From contig NC_083535.1 of assembly GCF_032362555.1 (NCBI RefSeq), positions 558,001 through 622,000 on the forward strand: a stretch of 64,000 bases of DNA, read 5' to 3'. Shown piece by piece: positions 1-12,848 of the stretch; positions within the stretch are counted from its first letter, which is position 1; every line of letters starts with the position of its first letter. This DNA is from Amyelois transitella. Taxonomy: Eukaryota > Arthropoda > Insecta > Lepidoptera > Pyralidae. The position numbers were made by a program, and so were the translations under genes. A model generated the notes under the pieces. The model did no database searches. It saw only the letters and a program-made list of their open reading frames with translations, and was not told the DNA's origin.

Positions 1-151
1 ACTGCAGGTTCAGCAATGTACATAGTTGCTTATTTCTGTTCTCTCGTTTTACTCTCATTTTGACACCGTCTGTTTTTCTGTTTAGTTTTTATCGGCATTT
101 TTGTAATACTTCTTCTTCAGCTTTAATATGTTGCTGATTCAAAGTTAATTA

Positions 152-428
152 GTGCCATGTGGTTCCAGGCATCAAAAAATAAATTAAGAAGAATGGGACC
201 ACTCCATCTCGTTATCATGGATGTCGTGAAAAGCGACTAAAGGATAGGCTAGTAAACTTGGGATTCTTCTTTTAGGCGATGCGCTAGCAACCTGTCACTA
301 TTTGAATCTCAATGCAACTCGTATCATTAACCCAAACAGCTGAACATTGCCTATCAGTCTTTTCAAGACTGTTGGCTCTGTCTTCCCCGCAAGGGCTGTA
401 TACGTGATTATATGTATGTACCTATGTA
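152..428 (-). repeat. Family A SINE-like repeat, near full length
   Basis: Near full-length copy of a roughly 265 bp repeat found about twenty times in this window. In its forward sense it starts with (TACA)n-like sequence, then ATCACGTCTATATCCCTTGC and GGGGTAGACAGAGCC, contains TTAGTCGCCTTTTACGACAT, and ends in a GGTGCCGGGAACCACACGGCAC-like terminus. This copy is inverted. The family is recognised by its internal copy number. I see no RNA polymerase III promoter in it, so its class is uncertain. Confidence 0.75.
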
Positions 429-3100
429 TCTTCAAAGTTAAAAGTAGACAGACTTTCAATTATAAAATAATCAGAACAATACAAAGATAGAACAGAGATG
501 AAACAATAAAAAGATTCACCAAAAAAATCTAACCGTATGCTAACGAACTTAAGCGCGCATGCAGAACAAAAGCAGACAGCAGGTGTAACGCGACCGGCGT
601 CATAAGCCGGTGCATGTAAATACTAGTAGTACTAAGAGGGAAATTCTCAATGGCAGCGTAAAACGGAGCGGAGAACAGGTGGCTTTGAACTCGCTGCGGC
701 CGTCAACTTGCGCCGAGGTCAGCGCTGGATTTCCTAATGCCCGGTCACCTGGAAACATCCAGGTGATCGGCGAGGCTGTTGTTGTTGTTGTTGTTGTTCT
801 TGTTGCATTTTTTTTTGCGTGTTTGTTTTGCTTCGGTTAGCGGGCACATTTTGGAATGAAGAAGTGAGATAGGGTTAACTTTATGCTCGCACGCAGCCGT
901 TGTGTCTTTGTCTCTAAAAATATGGAAATAGTGGCGTATCGTCTTTAAGAAAGATGTGTGTGTGATGTGTTTGATGAGAATGATGCGAAAATACCGTCCT
1001 TTCTCATCCACGAATTGGGTCACTGTATATTTAAGCAATTGTTAAGTCAAATATTCGATCAGTTTCATAAATGCATAAGCGAAAAATGCGTTGTCTCTTC
1101 CGTTACTAAAACTACAACGCACATGTTACAGCCTTCGAGTGGAGCTTATTCAACACGTGCAAATACGCAACAAGGTTCCCCGGGATCGAAAGCGGGAAAA
1201 TAGCTCTTGTTCCCGGGCCGTTTGGGTCGTAATTTTGCAGGGGGCGTTAAGTTTTAGCGTAAGGTTAACTGCGAATCGCAAACGCCGGAGCGCGCATGCG
1301 CGTAGCCATCGATTTCTTAATAAGACAAGGTTTTCCGATATCCGCGCCTCATGTAAAGTTAAAACCTAATTTGTAACTATTAGTAGGTATTGATGCGACA
1401 CATGATTGAATGACGACAAATGAGTTAAAGAAAATATATATGCATTAATTTAAAAAAAATGACGACACGGCATAAACAAGTTAATTTTTGTGTGATACAT
1501 AAATCACGCCTCTTAATTTTTTTTTAATTTACTTCATTTACGGACTATTTTTAAGAATGTCTTTTTCAGTATTGGTAGTTTATATAATACAATACACACA
1601 ATTCAATTGTATTATAGATAACATCTTTCCTTGAATGACAATAACGATATTTCAAATATGAAGCAATTTATTTGCACCACATTTAAAATTTTTTCTAAGG
1701 AAAGAGTTCACTCCATTGAGAGATTGTTATTTGTAACAAGGAAACCCAACTTCTCTCACAAAACGACCGTGTCAGTGGAATAACTCCGCGCGCATTTGCG
1801 CCGCGCAAAAATACGAAAATAAACGTGTAAAATACCCCCCCACATGCGGCGTATTGTGCGACCGGAAGAATGTCTTGTACTGCACAGATAACGAACTGAA
1901 CAATACCAGCTCCAATTAGGACAAACTCAATTCAATTCTTGGAAGCAAATGCAAGTCTTTGAAGTCAGTTTGTGTCTATTTTTTGGCAGCTGTTAATGTG
2001 GTTTACAATTTGGATTTTAGTAATATTATACATACAGTTTGATTTATATAGTTTAGATATTTTACGTAATAGGTAAAGTGTGACCCTTTTTAAAATATTC
2101 TGCAGTGAAATAGATGCATCCTACTCTTTGCTTCCATCTATTGTGCTATTAATTCAATTTTCATTTAATGTCTATGATGTATTAAAGAAAATATCGTCTT
2201 TTTTTCCTGTATTCTTCTACGGGAATCTTAGCAGTATCAATATGGTTATCCACATTCTATTCACATTTTTGCCTTTTTGGTCACAGTCATTTGTTAGATA
2301 AGATACTATTCTACATATTGTTCTTTTGACATATTGTTCTATTTCTGACTTGATAAAGAAAAAGTTCTTGTGTTAAAGATTACGCGTATACCTATAACCT
2401 CTTAGGTAAACTAAAACGAAATGATAAATGAACATAAAGGCGGGCTTATCTCAATAGCTATTACATTCATTCAACTTCTCTCTCGGTGATATTGCAGCTC
2501 GTGGGACTGAACACTGGAGCACCGACGTGCTTCATTATGGCAATTATAAGGTCCAGTCGGACGGAATACAAACCACCAGTGTTGCCCACCTCAGGGTTAA
2601 GTCAAATTATATCAGCTTAAAAAATGTAGAAACCTGATTCAACGTTTAATTTTTAGTGATGTATTTGATTTTCCATTCATGCGCGGAATGAGGAATTGTT
2701 TATGGTCACCTTCCTAAAGTTCTCTTTTTTTAAAATGAAATTTGTACAAATTATAAAGAATCTGTGCATTTCGTTATCAAAACTGCAACCGGTGTTGGTA
2801 AATATCGAAAAACCTGTAGATCTATATACAGTTAAAACTGAGGGGTTGGCTACACCGCTAACCGCATGCAAATACAATACATTTTCACAATTATTATTGG
2901 AAAGGGCGGCGTTTACAGTCCACTAGCCTCAGTTATTTACGGAAGTTTTTATTTCCATACATATTCATTCACGGATCGTTTATAGTTCATCAGATGTTTA
3001 TCAATACTGATTGTATTTATTTGTGCGAGAAATAAAATCTATATTGTTTAAATCCACTGCACCCCACGTGTTGTTTGCTGTGCAAATATGTTTTCATATC
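429..3100. other. Noncoding stretch, no gene seen
   Basis: AT-rich DNA without a supportable coding exon. It holds a short (GTT)n microsatellite at 778-804 and two small CpG-rich pockets near 1130-1330 and 1770-1870. The pockets do not read as protein in any frame and may be regulatory or transcribed noncoding DNA. Nothing else is recognised. Confidence 0.5.
778..804. repeat. (GTT)n microsatellite
   Basis: Run of GTT triplets with one CTT interruption. It produces a spurious poly-valine reading frame on the + strand and poly-asparagine on the - strand. Confidence 0.9.
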
Positions 3101-3125
3101 GGTCGGTATATTTTAAAGTACTCAC

Positions 3126-3225
3126 CTGTTGCCATTTTGGTTCATCTTTTGCACCGGCTGTGTTAAACTGGTCTTCGACGTCCTCGGGTGTGACAAGACT
3201 GTTCAGGTGTCGCAGGCCAATACAA
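3126..3225 (-). CDS. Possible isolated coding exon, unidentified
   Basis: On the - strand one frame is open through about 33 codons up to a good splice donor: CAACAG followed by GTGAGT, last exon base at 3126. The reading LVTPEDVEDQFNTAG followed by DEPKWQQ is protein-like (acidic, mixed composition), and the other frames are broken. The upstream limit is unclear because an in-frame TGA lies just 5' and the candidate acceptors are weak. I do not recognise the family. It could be an exon of a gene that extends beyond the left edge, or a decayed fragment. Confidence 0.25.
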
Positions 3226-3935
3226 CATTTTCACGCTCCGACTGGTAGATTTAAGTAATCTTCCTTGTCGCCCAAAACCAAAATTGTTTCAACATCGTAA
3301 CACATTAATGTATTCACTCCTTAAGTTCCAATATTAGGTAATCAGATATTTTTTGTGAGTCAGATATCTTTAGGTTGACTGATAAAGTTTATTTAATGTA
3401 TATTTGATAGTGATGTCCTGATAGAAATTGTGGACATTCGCAAACGCTTGTGCGTAATAAAAGATACTACACTATCCATTATATCGATCTTGGTTCAAAG
3501 AACATGTAATGATAACTCATTATTGTATGGAATGATTACCTACAGTGTGAGTCATTTTCAGTTCAGGCTATTGAATTATAAATATTTATTGAAATGTCTC
3601 AATATTTGAACAACTTCTCGTAATGTTGTGTTCACTTTACGGTAGAGAAAGTTTCATTATCATCTCTGGCACTTGTCTCAGTTACGCGTTTCAGTAATAC
3701 ACCACGGTCTAGGAATTGGAAGGTCAATTTAAATAGTTCTTACAGGCACAATCTTTTAACAATGAAATTACTTAAGCTTATCGACTGTTGGGTGGCAGTA
3801 TGAAATGCAATCGTCAATTTTGTAGCATTGTCAGGTAAATGCTTTGCTTGCTTGTTTTTTAATTAAGTAGGTACTTACACAATAATTTTTAGTGTTATAA
3901 TTTTATTTGCAATAAAGGGTATTATTATATCTATA

Positions 3936-4085
3936 CTTGATCAAATCGGAGACGTTCTGGCAAAAGGTCAAGTCAAGAGTACCCCAAACCGACTAGCTTC
4001 ACAGAATTATGCAGGGATCGTGGCAAGTGGAAAGGTTTAGTCTCTACCTACTCCTCCGGGAAAGTCGCGTGATTTTATGTATATT
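3936..4085 (-). repeat. Family B SINE-like repeat
   Basis: Inverted copy of a second dispersed repeat. Its forward sense begins AAAATCACGCCTCTTTCCCG, continues GGAGGGGTAGGCAGAGACTA and TTCCACTTGCCACGATCTCT, and ends near GGTACTCTTGACCTGACC. About twelve copies occur in the window. It shares the (TACA)n-type 5' start with family A but has a different body. Confidence 0.75.
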
Positions 4086-4747
4086 CTTCTAACTTTACAA
4101 TGAAATCTTGATGGAAAGTAATGTTATGTACCTACCACTGAGTGTTGACCATTTGGAAATGGTGCAGTGCATTTGTCAGTTCTGTTTATGAGAACATGTG
4201 TCATTTAGACGTTGGGCACGGAAGTCGTTAATTTACGACGACTCGAGTGATGTAATCATTTTATTTATGCACCTTTTATGGACAGCCATAATGTAAATGA
4301 CTCCTGTTTTGGTGCAAACTTTGAATATACTCTTTGATATTCTGCTGGGATCAACTAATTTGAATTATTTAGCATCGTACGTTAGATACATTTGTTTACT
4401 ACTCTTGCAGTCTTAGTCACATCTTGTCAAAATATCTTAAAAGTGTACATATATTTTCTTTATGTACCCACGCATAAATAATATTTATATCGAAAAATTA
4501 TTGTGACTGATAAAAATGAAAGCAAAAGTCATCGTTAGTGACTGTTTTGACGATAATCTGTGTTTAATCTCCATCGTAAATATTTTTACGATTTGGAAAC
4601 AAATACACTTGTACATATATCAATCTGTTAAATTCGTCGCTATCAGCAAGAATCCAAATTATTTTTCATCTCTCATAAGATGTTCATTTAATATTTGATT
4701 ACATGCTTTACAATAAATTACTTAAGTGCTAATCAAAATATCATTGT

Positions 4748-5092
4748 TGGTGCAGCGGTAGTGCGCTTGTCTGTGACACCGGAGGTCCCGGGTCCGAATC
4801 TCGGCCAGGGCATAATAAGAAACGAACTTGCTCTGATTGGCCTGGGTCTTGATGTTCATACATACATACATATGGTCACGTCTCTATCCCTTGCGGGGTA
4901 GACAGAGCCAACAGTCTTGAAAATACTTAATGGCAACGTTCAGCCATTTGGCTTAATGATAGAATTGAGATTCAAATAGTGAAAGGTATCTATATAAGTA
5001 TTTATTATAAAATATCCTTAAGTCAGTATCTTGTTACACAAGTCTCGAAATAACTTCGAGGAATTCCATAATATATACGTTCCACAAATTTT
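4748..5092 (+). repeat. tRNA-derived SINE interrupted by a family A insertion
   Basis: The head (4748-4858) resembles a tRNA gene, with an A-box-like GCAGCGGTAGTGCGC and a B-box-like GGTCCCGGGTCCGAATC, followed by a CTCTGATTGGCCTGGGTCTTG segment. The body resumes at about 4988 (TCTATATAAGTATTTATTAT through ACTTCGAGG). The same head and body are contiguous in the inverted copy at 16440-16652. The intervening 4859-4987 is a truncated family A repeat, so this is a nested insertion. Confidence 0.75.
4859..4987 (+). repeat. Family A repeat nested in a tRNA-SINE
   Basis: 5' part of family A (ATACATACATATGGTCACGT through the ATTCAAATAGTGAAAG region), truncated at its 3' side. It sits inside the older tRNA-headed SINE, so it inserted after that SINE. 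Confidence 0.75.
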
Positions 5093-5099
5093 CAAGCAA

Positions 5100-5866
5100 C
5101 GTCGTTATTTGTTCAATCTTGGTAGAAAATAATACTTTGCAATTACGACTCAATCAGTGAGCGGAATGGTTGAACGAAGCGTTGGGCGCAGTAAACGAAC
5201 CGATCTATCGAAATAATGTTGTACTACCCTCAGATAATGTTATTTGTGTCGTCGAAGTCTGCGCGACAGACATGCGAATAATTATTTCGGTTAAATGATC
5301 AATTGTCATAATTGGTAGTTTGGTCAACACATTGTCCACACCTCATTAAAGTGGTTGGTCTAGGAGTGTCGAGGGCGCATGCGCGGGTACGCACAGAGGC
5401 AAGGGCTTGTTGCACTCAAATCCGATGGCGGTGAGGTGAGCGTGTTGTTTGCGATCATTCGCGCGCCGCCCGCCGTCACCTAACGTGTGGCATCTGCTAA
5501 CGGTAATGCAACAGCTGTTACCTTTGCTGTATTGTTTTTTTTTTCTTTCCATAAATTCGTGTCCGGTAACGCAAGGCTTATTTTTTTAATTTTTTTTTGC
5601 GGTCAGTTTATTTTTTTTTCTGCGAGTTTTGATAGCAGTGTTTGACGGTAGACGAGTTTTGAAAATCGAAAAAGGAATGTACAGTTAATGCTTATTTAAA
5701 AATATAGTGCTAGTTAACGTGTTGAGAAATAAATCATGAAACAGAAAAGTTACATTTTTTCAGAAAACTAAGCTCGTATATTATGTAACTTTTTTTATTT
5801 ATCTTGAATTAGGTGTATTCCGGTGCAATTTTTTTTTTATATTAATTATAATTTTTTCTTTCGCAG
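5100..5866 (+). promoter_or_regulatory. Possible promoter/first-exon region of the microRNA host transcript
   Basis: Upstream of the first well-defined host exon. It contains a CpG-richer pocket (about 5365-5500) in AT-rich surroundings, T-tracts, and a TCAGT initiator-like motif near 5603. A first exon and start site probably lie here or further left, but no splice donor is convincing enough to place them. This is inference from position. Confidence 0.25.
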
Positions 5867-5924
5867 GTAATGATGTGGTGCTGTGTGACGTAACTGAGGA
5901 ATATTTATTTCTATTACGCCACCG
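5867..5924 (+). other. Host transcript exon A (noncoding)
   Basis: Acceptor ATTTTTTCTTTCGCAG immediately upstream and donor GTGAGT from 5925. The 58-base exon has no long open frame and is probably 5' untranslated. Confidence 0.5.
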
Positions 5925-6164
5925 GTGAGTTTTGCATAGTGTTTAATTTCTATAGTTTTATATTTGAAATACCCTCTGTTTTGTTATAATATTGTGCTCT
6001 GCGAATTTTCCATTTTTATTTTTAACTGTGTCCGCTCTGCTGAAGCTGTGCGCACTATATTTATAATTAAATTAGAATATAGTATTATATATTTCTGTTA
6101 TATTATGTACCCGCTTTAGTTGATTATGTTCTCGTTTCAAACAACAGATTTTCTCTTGTTGCAG

Positions 6165-6245
6165 ACACAATGACGCGGTTCGTTGACAATCGGTGACAAG
6201 AACATCTTCGAGCTGATTAAAAGAATTATCATCATACCCTCACAG
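6165..6245 (+). other. Host transcript exon B (noncoding, with short upstream ORF)
   Basis: Acceptor TTTTCTCTTGTTGCAG and donor GTAATT. Contains ATG at 6170 that reads only eight codons (MTRFVDNR) before TGA, which argues that the exon is untranslated leader or noncoding RNA. Confidence 0.5.
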
Positions 6246-6454
6246 GTAATTATCAAAATATGTAATTTCTTTATTATATGTATTTTATTTTTCATTTAGA
6301 CTTAGATAATTTTATGTGTTATCATCGTTAATGCGAAATTTAACATTGCTACAGCGACTTAAATTTTTTTTTAATAGGTCAACGGGAAGATATTTATTCG
6401 TTTGTTTTTTTATTTTTATATACATATATGTAACCAATAATTATTTTCCCCCAG

Positions 6455-6632
6455 ATTTTGCTTCGCAAATGTGATAATCTGTTAGTGTTTAAGGTGCTGG
6501 CGTTTTAGTTAGAAATTTTATAAATCATTTGAATGGGTTTTGTGGTCCGTTTGACAGCAGCAGAGCTTCGAGGGCGACCGGTGGCGGCCGCTGGAGCAAC
6601 GTCGAACGTCCGAGCATCCCTGCACTGCCCAG
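6455..6632 (+). other. Host transcript exon C, with a possible ORF start at 6533
   Basis: Acceptor ATTATTTTCCCCCAG and donor GTAGGT at 6633. The 3' half is GC-rich. An ATG at 6533 stays open through the exon for 33 codons (Ala/Arg-rich) and leaves in phase 1. Joined directly to the terminal exon at 26397 it would stop after nine more codons, giving a 42-residue peptide. The coding status is unproven and the exon may simply be RNA. Confidence 0.5.
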
Positions 6633-9460
6633 GTAGGTCATATGTCTGTGAGAGAAACAAAAGACCGTCAATCCATTGCAATTCAATCATAACCTCATAT
6701 CTCTCACACGACTTTTACGCTTTTCATGCATTATTATTTTCATCAACTTTCATCCCCTCATCTATGTATTTTATTTGTTTTTGTTTTTATTCCTCATGTA
6801 TGCGCTTGAGCGACTTATTTTTTATGTCATCACATTTCATGAGTTTTCGAAACATGTACGTATCATTGTTGTGTTATCATGCTCATTTCATTCATTCTGT
6901 CGTATTAATTTAAGCTGTAGACATTATCGAATACCTTATTAACATTTTCAGTAACATCGTGAATTGCATGTTTCGTTCTATTAGATTTACCATTTGGTTA
7001 ATTATCTTTGTTGTTTGTCTAACCAGTGAAAATCTTGGATATAAAAATATAAGAATAAATTCTAATTTTTAACAATAATAAAAATTAATTTTAATTCAAT
7101 CAAATATCCGTGACTTAAGTACAAATAAAAAGTTTTACTTTCCTTTAAAAAAAGAACAGTGTAAATTCATAATTAATAAACCATTCGCATTCATTATTAC
7201 TGATTGAAAGTTAAATTTTACCGTCTGAAAGTTCGCAATCAAATGTCGCGTATTTCCATTAATATTAAATTAACAAACACTAAATTATATTGAAATTTAT
7301 TTAAAACCATCGGTAAATTTTACTCAAAATTAAACTAATTGCATTTCAGAACACAATTGAATTTACACATTCATTTTTAATGCTGCTAAAATCTATAATC
7401 CGTTAATCGAATATTGAGTTTCATTCGCATAATAATAAATAAAATGGATTTCTCGTTTTTGTTACTTGATAAAATAACGCTAAATGTAACCTGATGTTGA
7501 TTGAATAAGTGCATTGTGTATTTCAGTATTCAGTATATCGGATATTCCAATTTACCGGAAAGCGCAAATCCGTGATTGGATTAAAAAAATACTAAATGGA
7601 ATGTTTATTTTTACGCCCAGCAAATTGAACTATGATTTATTCGGAAACATTTTTAGGAAAAGGTTTTAGAAGGTTATTTAAATTGTTTCCTTATTTTTTT
7701 TTATTACAACTTCTAAATATGATTAATCAATTTTACGGTTTAATTAGCGTATAAATACTAAGATTACTTTTTATGTTGTCTGAAAAATAACCCGTTATAA
7801 TGTTTTGATGTTTAATTTTTTGAAGTACCTAGTCGATACTCGTATTTAATATTTTTACAAATAATATTAATTATGATTGTATTAGCTCGGGTCAACCCTG
7901 TAACTTTGCATCGGAAAATGCTATTGTGTCAAAGTGTAAAGATAAATAAATTTATAAATAACAAAAAACTAAAAATTACACGTTAATATTTATCGCATGT
8001 CGATAACAACTTACCAAATTGCATTAAATTGATGACATATTGTTATTTTAATGTGTTCGAATAAATATCTAACAGCGTCAACACATGAAACTATTTCCCA
8101 AACACGGTTCTCGAAATTCCTACATGTGATGGGCATTTGGTGGGCACAAATGTTTCGGATTCCTGTAATACTGCGGCTGCGCAGTGTTACCGCTGTTACG
8201 CGGCCCAGCGCGTCAAATATTTCAGCCTACCCTCACAATAATAATTTCAAACAAGTGAGCTAGGCTAATTTTCGGAAACTGTTCGTTCGTAACTTTCCTA
8301 ATTGGAGTTTGAATATAATTTAAAATTAATTATTTCCAACTGACAAATTGTGAATCGTTAATGAAATAAAATTTGTTTTTGTTATAATAAAACACATCGA
8401 ACCATGCAATTCAATTGTATAGTACTACTCTCGTACCTGTTTCAATTGGAATAAGCTATATTTTACTTAGAACATTTCTGTGTGGTAGACACAGAACACT
8501 ACTTAAGAATACCTACTTTGAAAATGTTCTCGTGATGACAGAAAAAATGTATTTTGATGATTAAAATGTTATGATTTTATATTTGCAAATGTATATATTT
8601 ATGAAATATTTGTATGTACCGTTTTCTGGTGTGACTTTGCGATCTGTGTTATAAACCCGATTCATATTTTAAACTTCATCAAAAATGTATTTGTAACCAA
8701 CAATTAATATTCAGCGACCGTGTTTTCAGACTTAAAAAAATATTGGAGTTCAATTTCAGTCTGCTGTTCTGCGGCTTTTAAAATTAAATCCCCTGTTATT
8801 GTTTCACCTGTTTTATTTTCACTAACTGAACGATCTCTTGAATTGTAAATTTATTTTTTTTAAATAATTGTTTATTTCGGTGCTTAAGTTATTTGACAGT
8901 GATAGTCTCGTTAAAATTTGTTTGCATATTAACTTTATTTAATATGACCAAATAATGGAAATACCATTACATTACTTATATAATAACCTAATTGAAAATG
9001 ACGTTTTTAATTTTATTTAAATATTCGCGTCGTTCAATTTTATGTTTTGTTTTTACGTCCGTGTACACGGTCGGATGAAGTAATGATAAAAAATATTTTC
9101 GTTCTTATGCGTTCGCGCAGTTACACCTAACCTCCTTACACATTCGGGATGCCGAAAATTATTATAAAGTCAACATATAAGTGACGTCTGCGATTTCTTA
9201 AAATATATTTTTTTAGATATTAAAATTATTCAAAAGAGTCATCCATGCTTTTCAATGTATGACATTTATTAAAGACATAAATGTGTGATAATAATTAAAA
9301 GCACAGTAAATATTCATTGACTGCTATATTAGATCTGAATTTAATTCCAACATTACTCATAAAGTTACTCTCAAAAATATTGGCATACCGAACGTGTGAG
9401 GAGGTTGTATATCTTTATTTAGAGTAGCTTCTAGCACGTGACGGGTCGCCGGCGCTGGCT
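6633..9460. other. AT-rich intron-like DNA
   Basis: Very AT-rich. A less AT-biased block at about 8055-8260 contains no credible protein frame and could be regulatory. No repeat family of the window is present. Nothing else is supported. Confidence 0.5.
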
Positions 9461-9465
9461 CCCTG

Positions 9466-9535
9466 CCGCGTGAAAGACACGGGTGGTGAGATGTCCAGTA
9501 CATCACCAATTCTCACTACCTTGTCTTTCATGTGG
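9466..9535 (+). ncRNA. mir-71: pre-miR-71 hairpin
   Basis: A near-perfect stem-loop. The 5' arm starts TGAAAGACACGGGTGGTGAG at 9471 and the 3' arm is TCTCACTACCTTGTCTTTCA from 9511, with CCGCG/TGTGG extending the stem. The seed GAAAGAC is that of the conserved invertebrate miR-71. As I know the lepidopteran mature sequence, positions 10 and 15 of the 5p strand differ (T to C and A to G). The second change makes a G:U pair and keeps the stem. In most insects miR-71 lies close to the miR-2 cluster; here the nearest miR-2 hairpin is 15.7 kb downstream on the same strand. Confidence 0.93.
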
Positions 9536-9545
9536 ATCGAGCAGC

Positions 9546-12500
9546 TCTCGTCGAACAGCCAAGAAGACGCAACGTATTCAAGATTTAATATATTTATCGT
9601 GTTATTGATAATTGTATATATTTATCATGTTTATGGATATATCGGATTTTATTATGTGAATGTTTCGACCGTTGCTGTGATATTGATCGAATTTTAGCGA
9701 GTTGAATTAATATTTAAATACGTGCTAAAATTGCGCATACATTTTTGTGTGCAATCTGTTTTTAGTCACAATATGTAAAACGCTTCCGTATCGTCCATTA
9801 AATTCTGTAGAAACAGAAATTTAAATCAGCATTTAACTTGCCTGCCTTCAGTAAGTTTGACTATTAAAAAGTCAATTTTATTCCGCACATAGGATAGGTG
9901 TCAGTCAAAGGGTGAAATGTGCAATTTATAGTCGAAAGCCAGTTAATAACGGGACAGTACCTGGCCGGGCACCGTTTTGATGCAAAATGCAATAAATAGC
10001 CTCTCAACAAACATAGTGCTCAAACAGAAAATGCAAACAAGGTTCACAGACGTGCGAAATTAAAACCGACTTTGTAAATTTATCCAGCCGTGATGGCTGG
10101 CTTCAAAATTCCAATATTCAACGTTAATTAAGCCTACGGACAGTGACTGCAGCGACCAAATACTTGAACCATAATTAATAAATGTACTTTTGGTAATTAA
10201 TTTGCAATCAATTTATTTGTGTAGTGTTGTTCTGCCGAGACTCGGCGTGTATATTTTGGTTTAATACGAATACCAACAACAGGACGCGTCCGATTTGTCA
10301 TAATTATAAATTTATTTTAAAAGCGCGAGGCCAGCCGTCTTCTGTCTTTGATTTTGACTATCATATAAAAGGGTGTTTTATAACTATTCGTCCATGTTGT
10401 TTTTTTAATTATATTATAAATTTTCTTTTAATATGGAAGCAAATTCGTTACTGTTTTAAAAATCACATTCTTTTTGAATAAGTCTTCCTTACCTTAACCT
10501 AAGGGGGTAACAGTTTTGAAATAAGTCCAAGTTCAGCTGAAATAAAATGACTAAATTAAACGTTAACTTAATTACCTACATATTAATTTGATGAGCTAGT
10601 TTACTCATTTGTATTTAGAATACATATTTTTTTTTTATTATTGTCTCAAACTTGTTGACATCAATGCGTTGGCATTCAAATTTCGAAACAAGTATGTATC
10701 GACGCTGCTATTTGGCAGTGACCTTCCACTTGATTGGTCGGATCGTTGACATGTCATTGCTCTATCGAATGAAAACGCGCTTCATTTCAACTCTGCATGG
10801 CCGCTTTGATCTCTGTTTACACAATTATTATTTGATTGGATGCGTTTTACTATCTATCATATATACGTCATTAGGTATTTACCATTTTATATTAAAAACC
10901 TAATTTATTTATTTATTTCAGCAACTTAAGATGATGTCTTTAAATTTATTTAGTAAAAAAAAATTATAATAATTAAAAATAATAATTGCATTTAAAAGTT
11001 ACTTCAAATTAAGTACCAGAAAAATATTGTAAAAAATGTAAGTGACGTAAAAAAGTATCAAAGTTCAAGTTAAGTAAAACACTTGCACAAGTAGGTTATA
11101 TTCAATAAAAAAGTGAATAAATGCAGTTAGGTTTTCTTACGACTAATTTTCCTTTATATTCGCGATTTAATTATAATTTTTTCTGTTTTATATTTGAAAG
11201 AAATTAATAAAATTTTATTATTTAGATTTCGATGTGAAAATACCTTTTGGAAATAAAAAAAAAGTTAGCTGTAAATAAAAATTTTATGCCACAATTAAAA
11301 TGAAATAAAATTAAAAAACCCTTTTGACAGTTAATGATTGTTTTCTCGTGAAAGACAAGTTATTTTTCATTATTCATAAATGAAACTGGAAATACATTAA
11401 TTAACCTTTCGATGCAGACAACTTTCTCAAAGGAATTCGTTATGTTTTTGTATCGTTAACTAGGAAAGTATCTTGTTTTTTTAATTATTTTGTAATTTTT
11501 AAAAATGTGCATTTGCGTAAAATTAATTAATACTACTTACTACGTTTCTCAAAGGCTGGCTAAAGTAAACTAAAATATTGATTAAAGGCAATGAATGTTA
11601 TGGGAATGTGACTTAAGTGTAATATTTTTTTTATGTTGTCTTTGTGATAAAATACATGACAATAAAAATTACAATTTGGAGATAAATAATTGAGACTGGA
11701 CAGGATAAACAACTCTTATAAAACTACTCGGATTATTAAAAAAATAATTCAAATAAAAGCTTAAAATATATATTCTTTTATTATTGGGAACTTCGGTACC
11801 TAGAGCAGACTCACACTTGACCGGTTTATTAACGCATGCCGTGACATTGACGCAAATTTGCTGAATACGTTTCTTGTTCACTATCAATGTTGATGTTTTT
11901 TTTAAATAATAATGATAACCTTTATAATTCAGATAATTTTATCTATCGCACTGGATAGTAAATAATTTTTAAAAAGTATTTTTTTTTGTATAGTAAAAAC
12001 ATTGGTTACCGTCTTGGAAGCTTGTGGATTTTTGACAAATAGTATTTTATTACATTTAAGTAACTTAAATTTAATTTATTGAAATGTTGAATGACGTGCC
12101 ATTTTCTGCATAAAATATTGATTTTAATTGTTGAAAATTTTATTATAAATCACTTAAAATAAATTTAAAATCATCAATTCTGCATTGCCATGAATTGACG
12201 TATTACACTAGAGACATGTCAAAATCAATGTTACCAGTGTCGAAAATTAAATATTTAAAACTCCCAGATCAATACCTAGTACCTACCCAGGCCATTCGTA
12301 TTGTAGTCTTGCAATTTTAATATAACGACCTAGTTCCGTGATATGTTACTCGTACACCTACATTTTTGATGAATCTATTTGGGGTCAACTGGAAATTATT
12401 GTATTATTATACCCGCCCTGGAAAAGCTTGTCTAATTGCAGTGTCTTTGTCATCATTGCTATAATAAATTATGAAGGCCGTTGTTTTTTTTCTTTTTTTC

Positions 12501-12640
12501 AATATTTCTCACTCCACTTGTTCCCGTGGGTGCCAGTGTTCTCCCCACTTTGTCTCTGGTCTTTGATGGTTGATATCGATATAAGCATAGGTAAAAGTAT
12601 AAGGTAACGCCAGGATAACAACTTTGTACGGTTTTTTATT
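9546..12640. other. AT-rich intron-like DNA
   Basis: No exon or microRNA hairpin recognised. A more balanced block at about 10640-10860, with CCAAT-like elements in both orientations, is a possible regulatory or conserved element. The ORFs here do not look like protein. Confidence 0.5.
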
Positions 12641-12848
12641 ATCGATGGGGAAAACCCTTTTAACGGACAAACTCCCGGTCCTTAACCCGGGAGAGTGTGG
12701 GACTCCTGGCACCTAATATACCAGCCTACCCACTAAACCCCCTCCGTGCGCCCTTCTTGCCATTTTGAGGGCATCATGGGATCACAGGCATTTCACCAGG
12801 ACGCCCTCTGGCTGCCCAGCGCTCAGTCCCGCAATAAGCGCATTATAG
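12640..12848. repeat. GC-rich LINE-like fragment
   Basis: A compositionally foreign 200 bp block (CGGTCCTTAACCCGGGAGAG and GACGCCCTCTGGCTGCCCAG) sits directly upstream of an RTE-like tail. It looks like the 3' remnant of a non-LTR element. No reverse transcriptase residue block survives, so the class is inference. Confidence 0.4.

Noticed and set aside
610..1040. ORFs with poly-valine or poly-asparagine
   Set aside because: Translation of the (GTT)n microsatellite.
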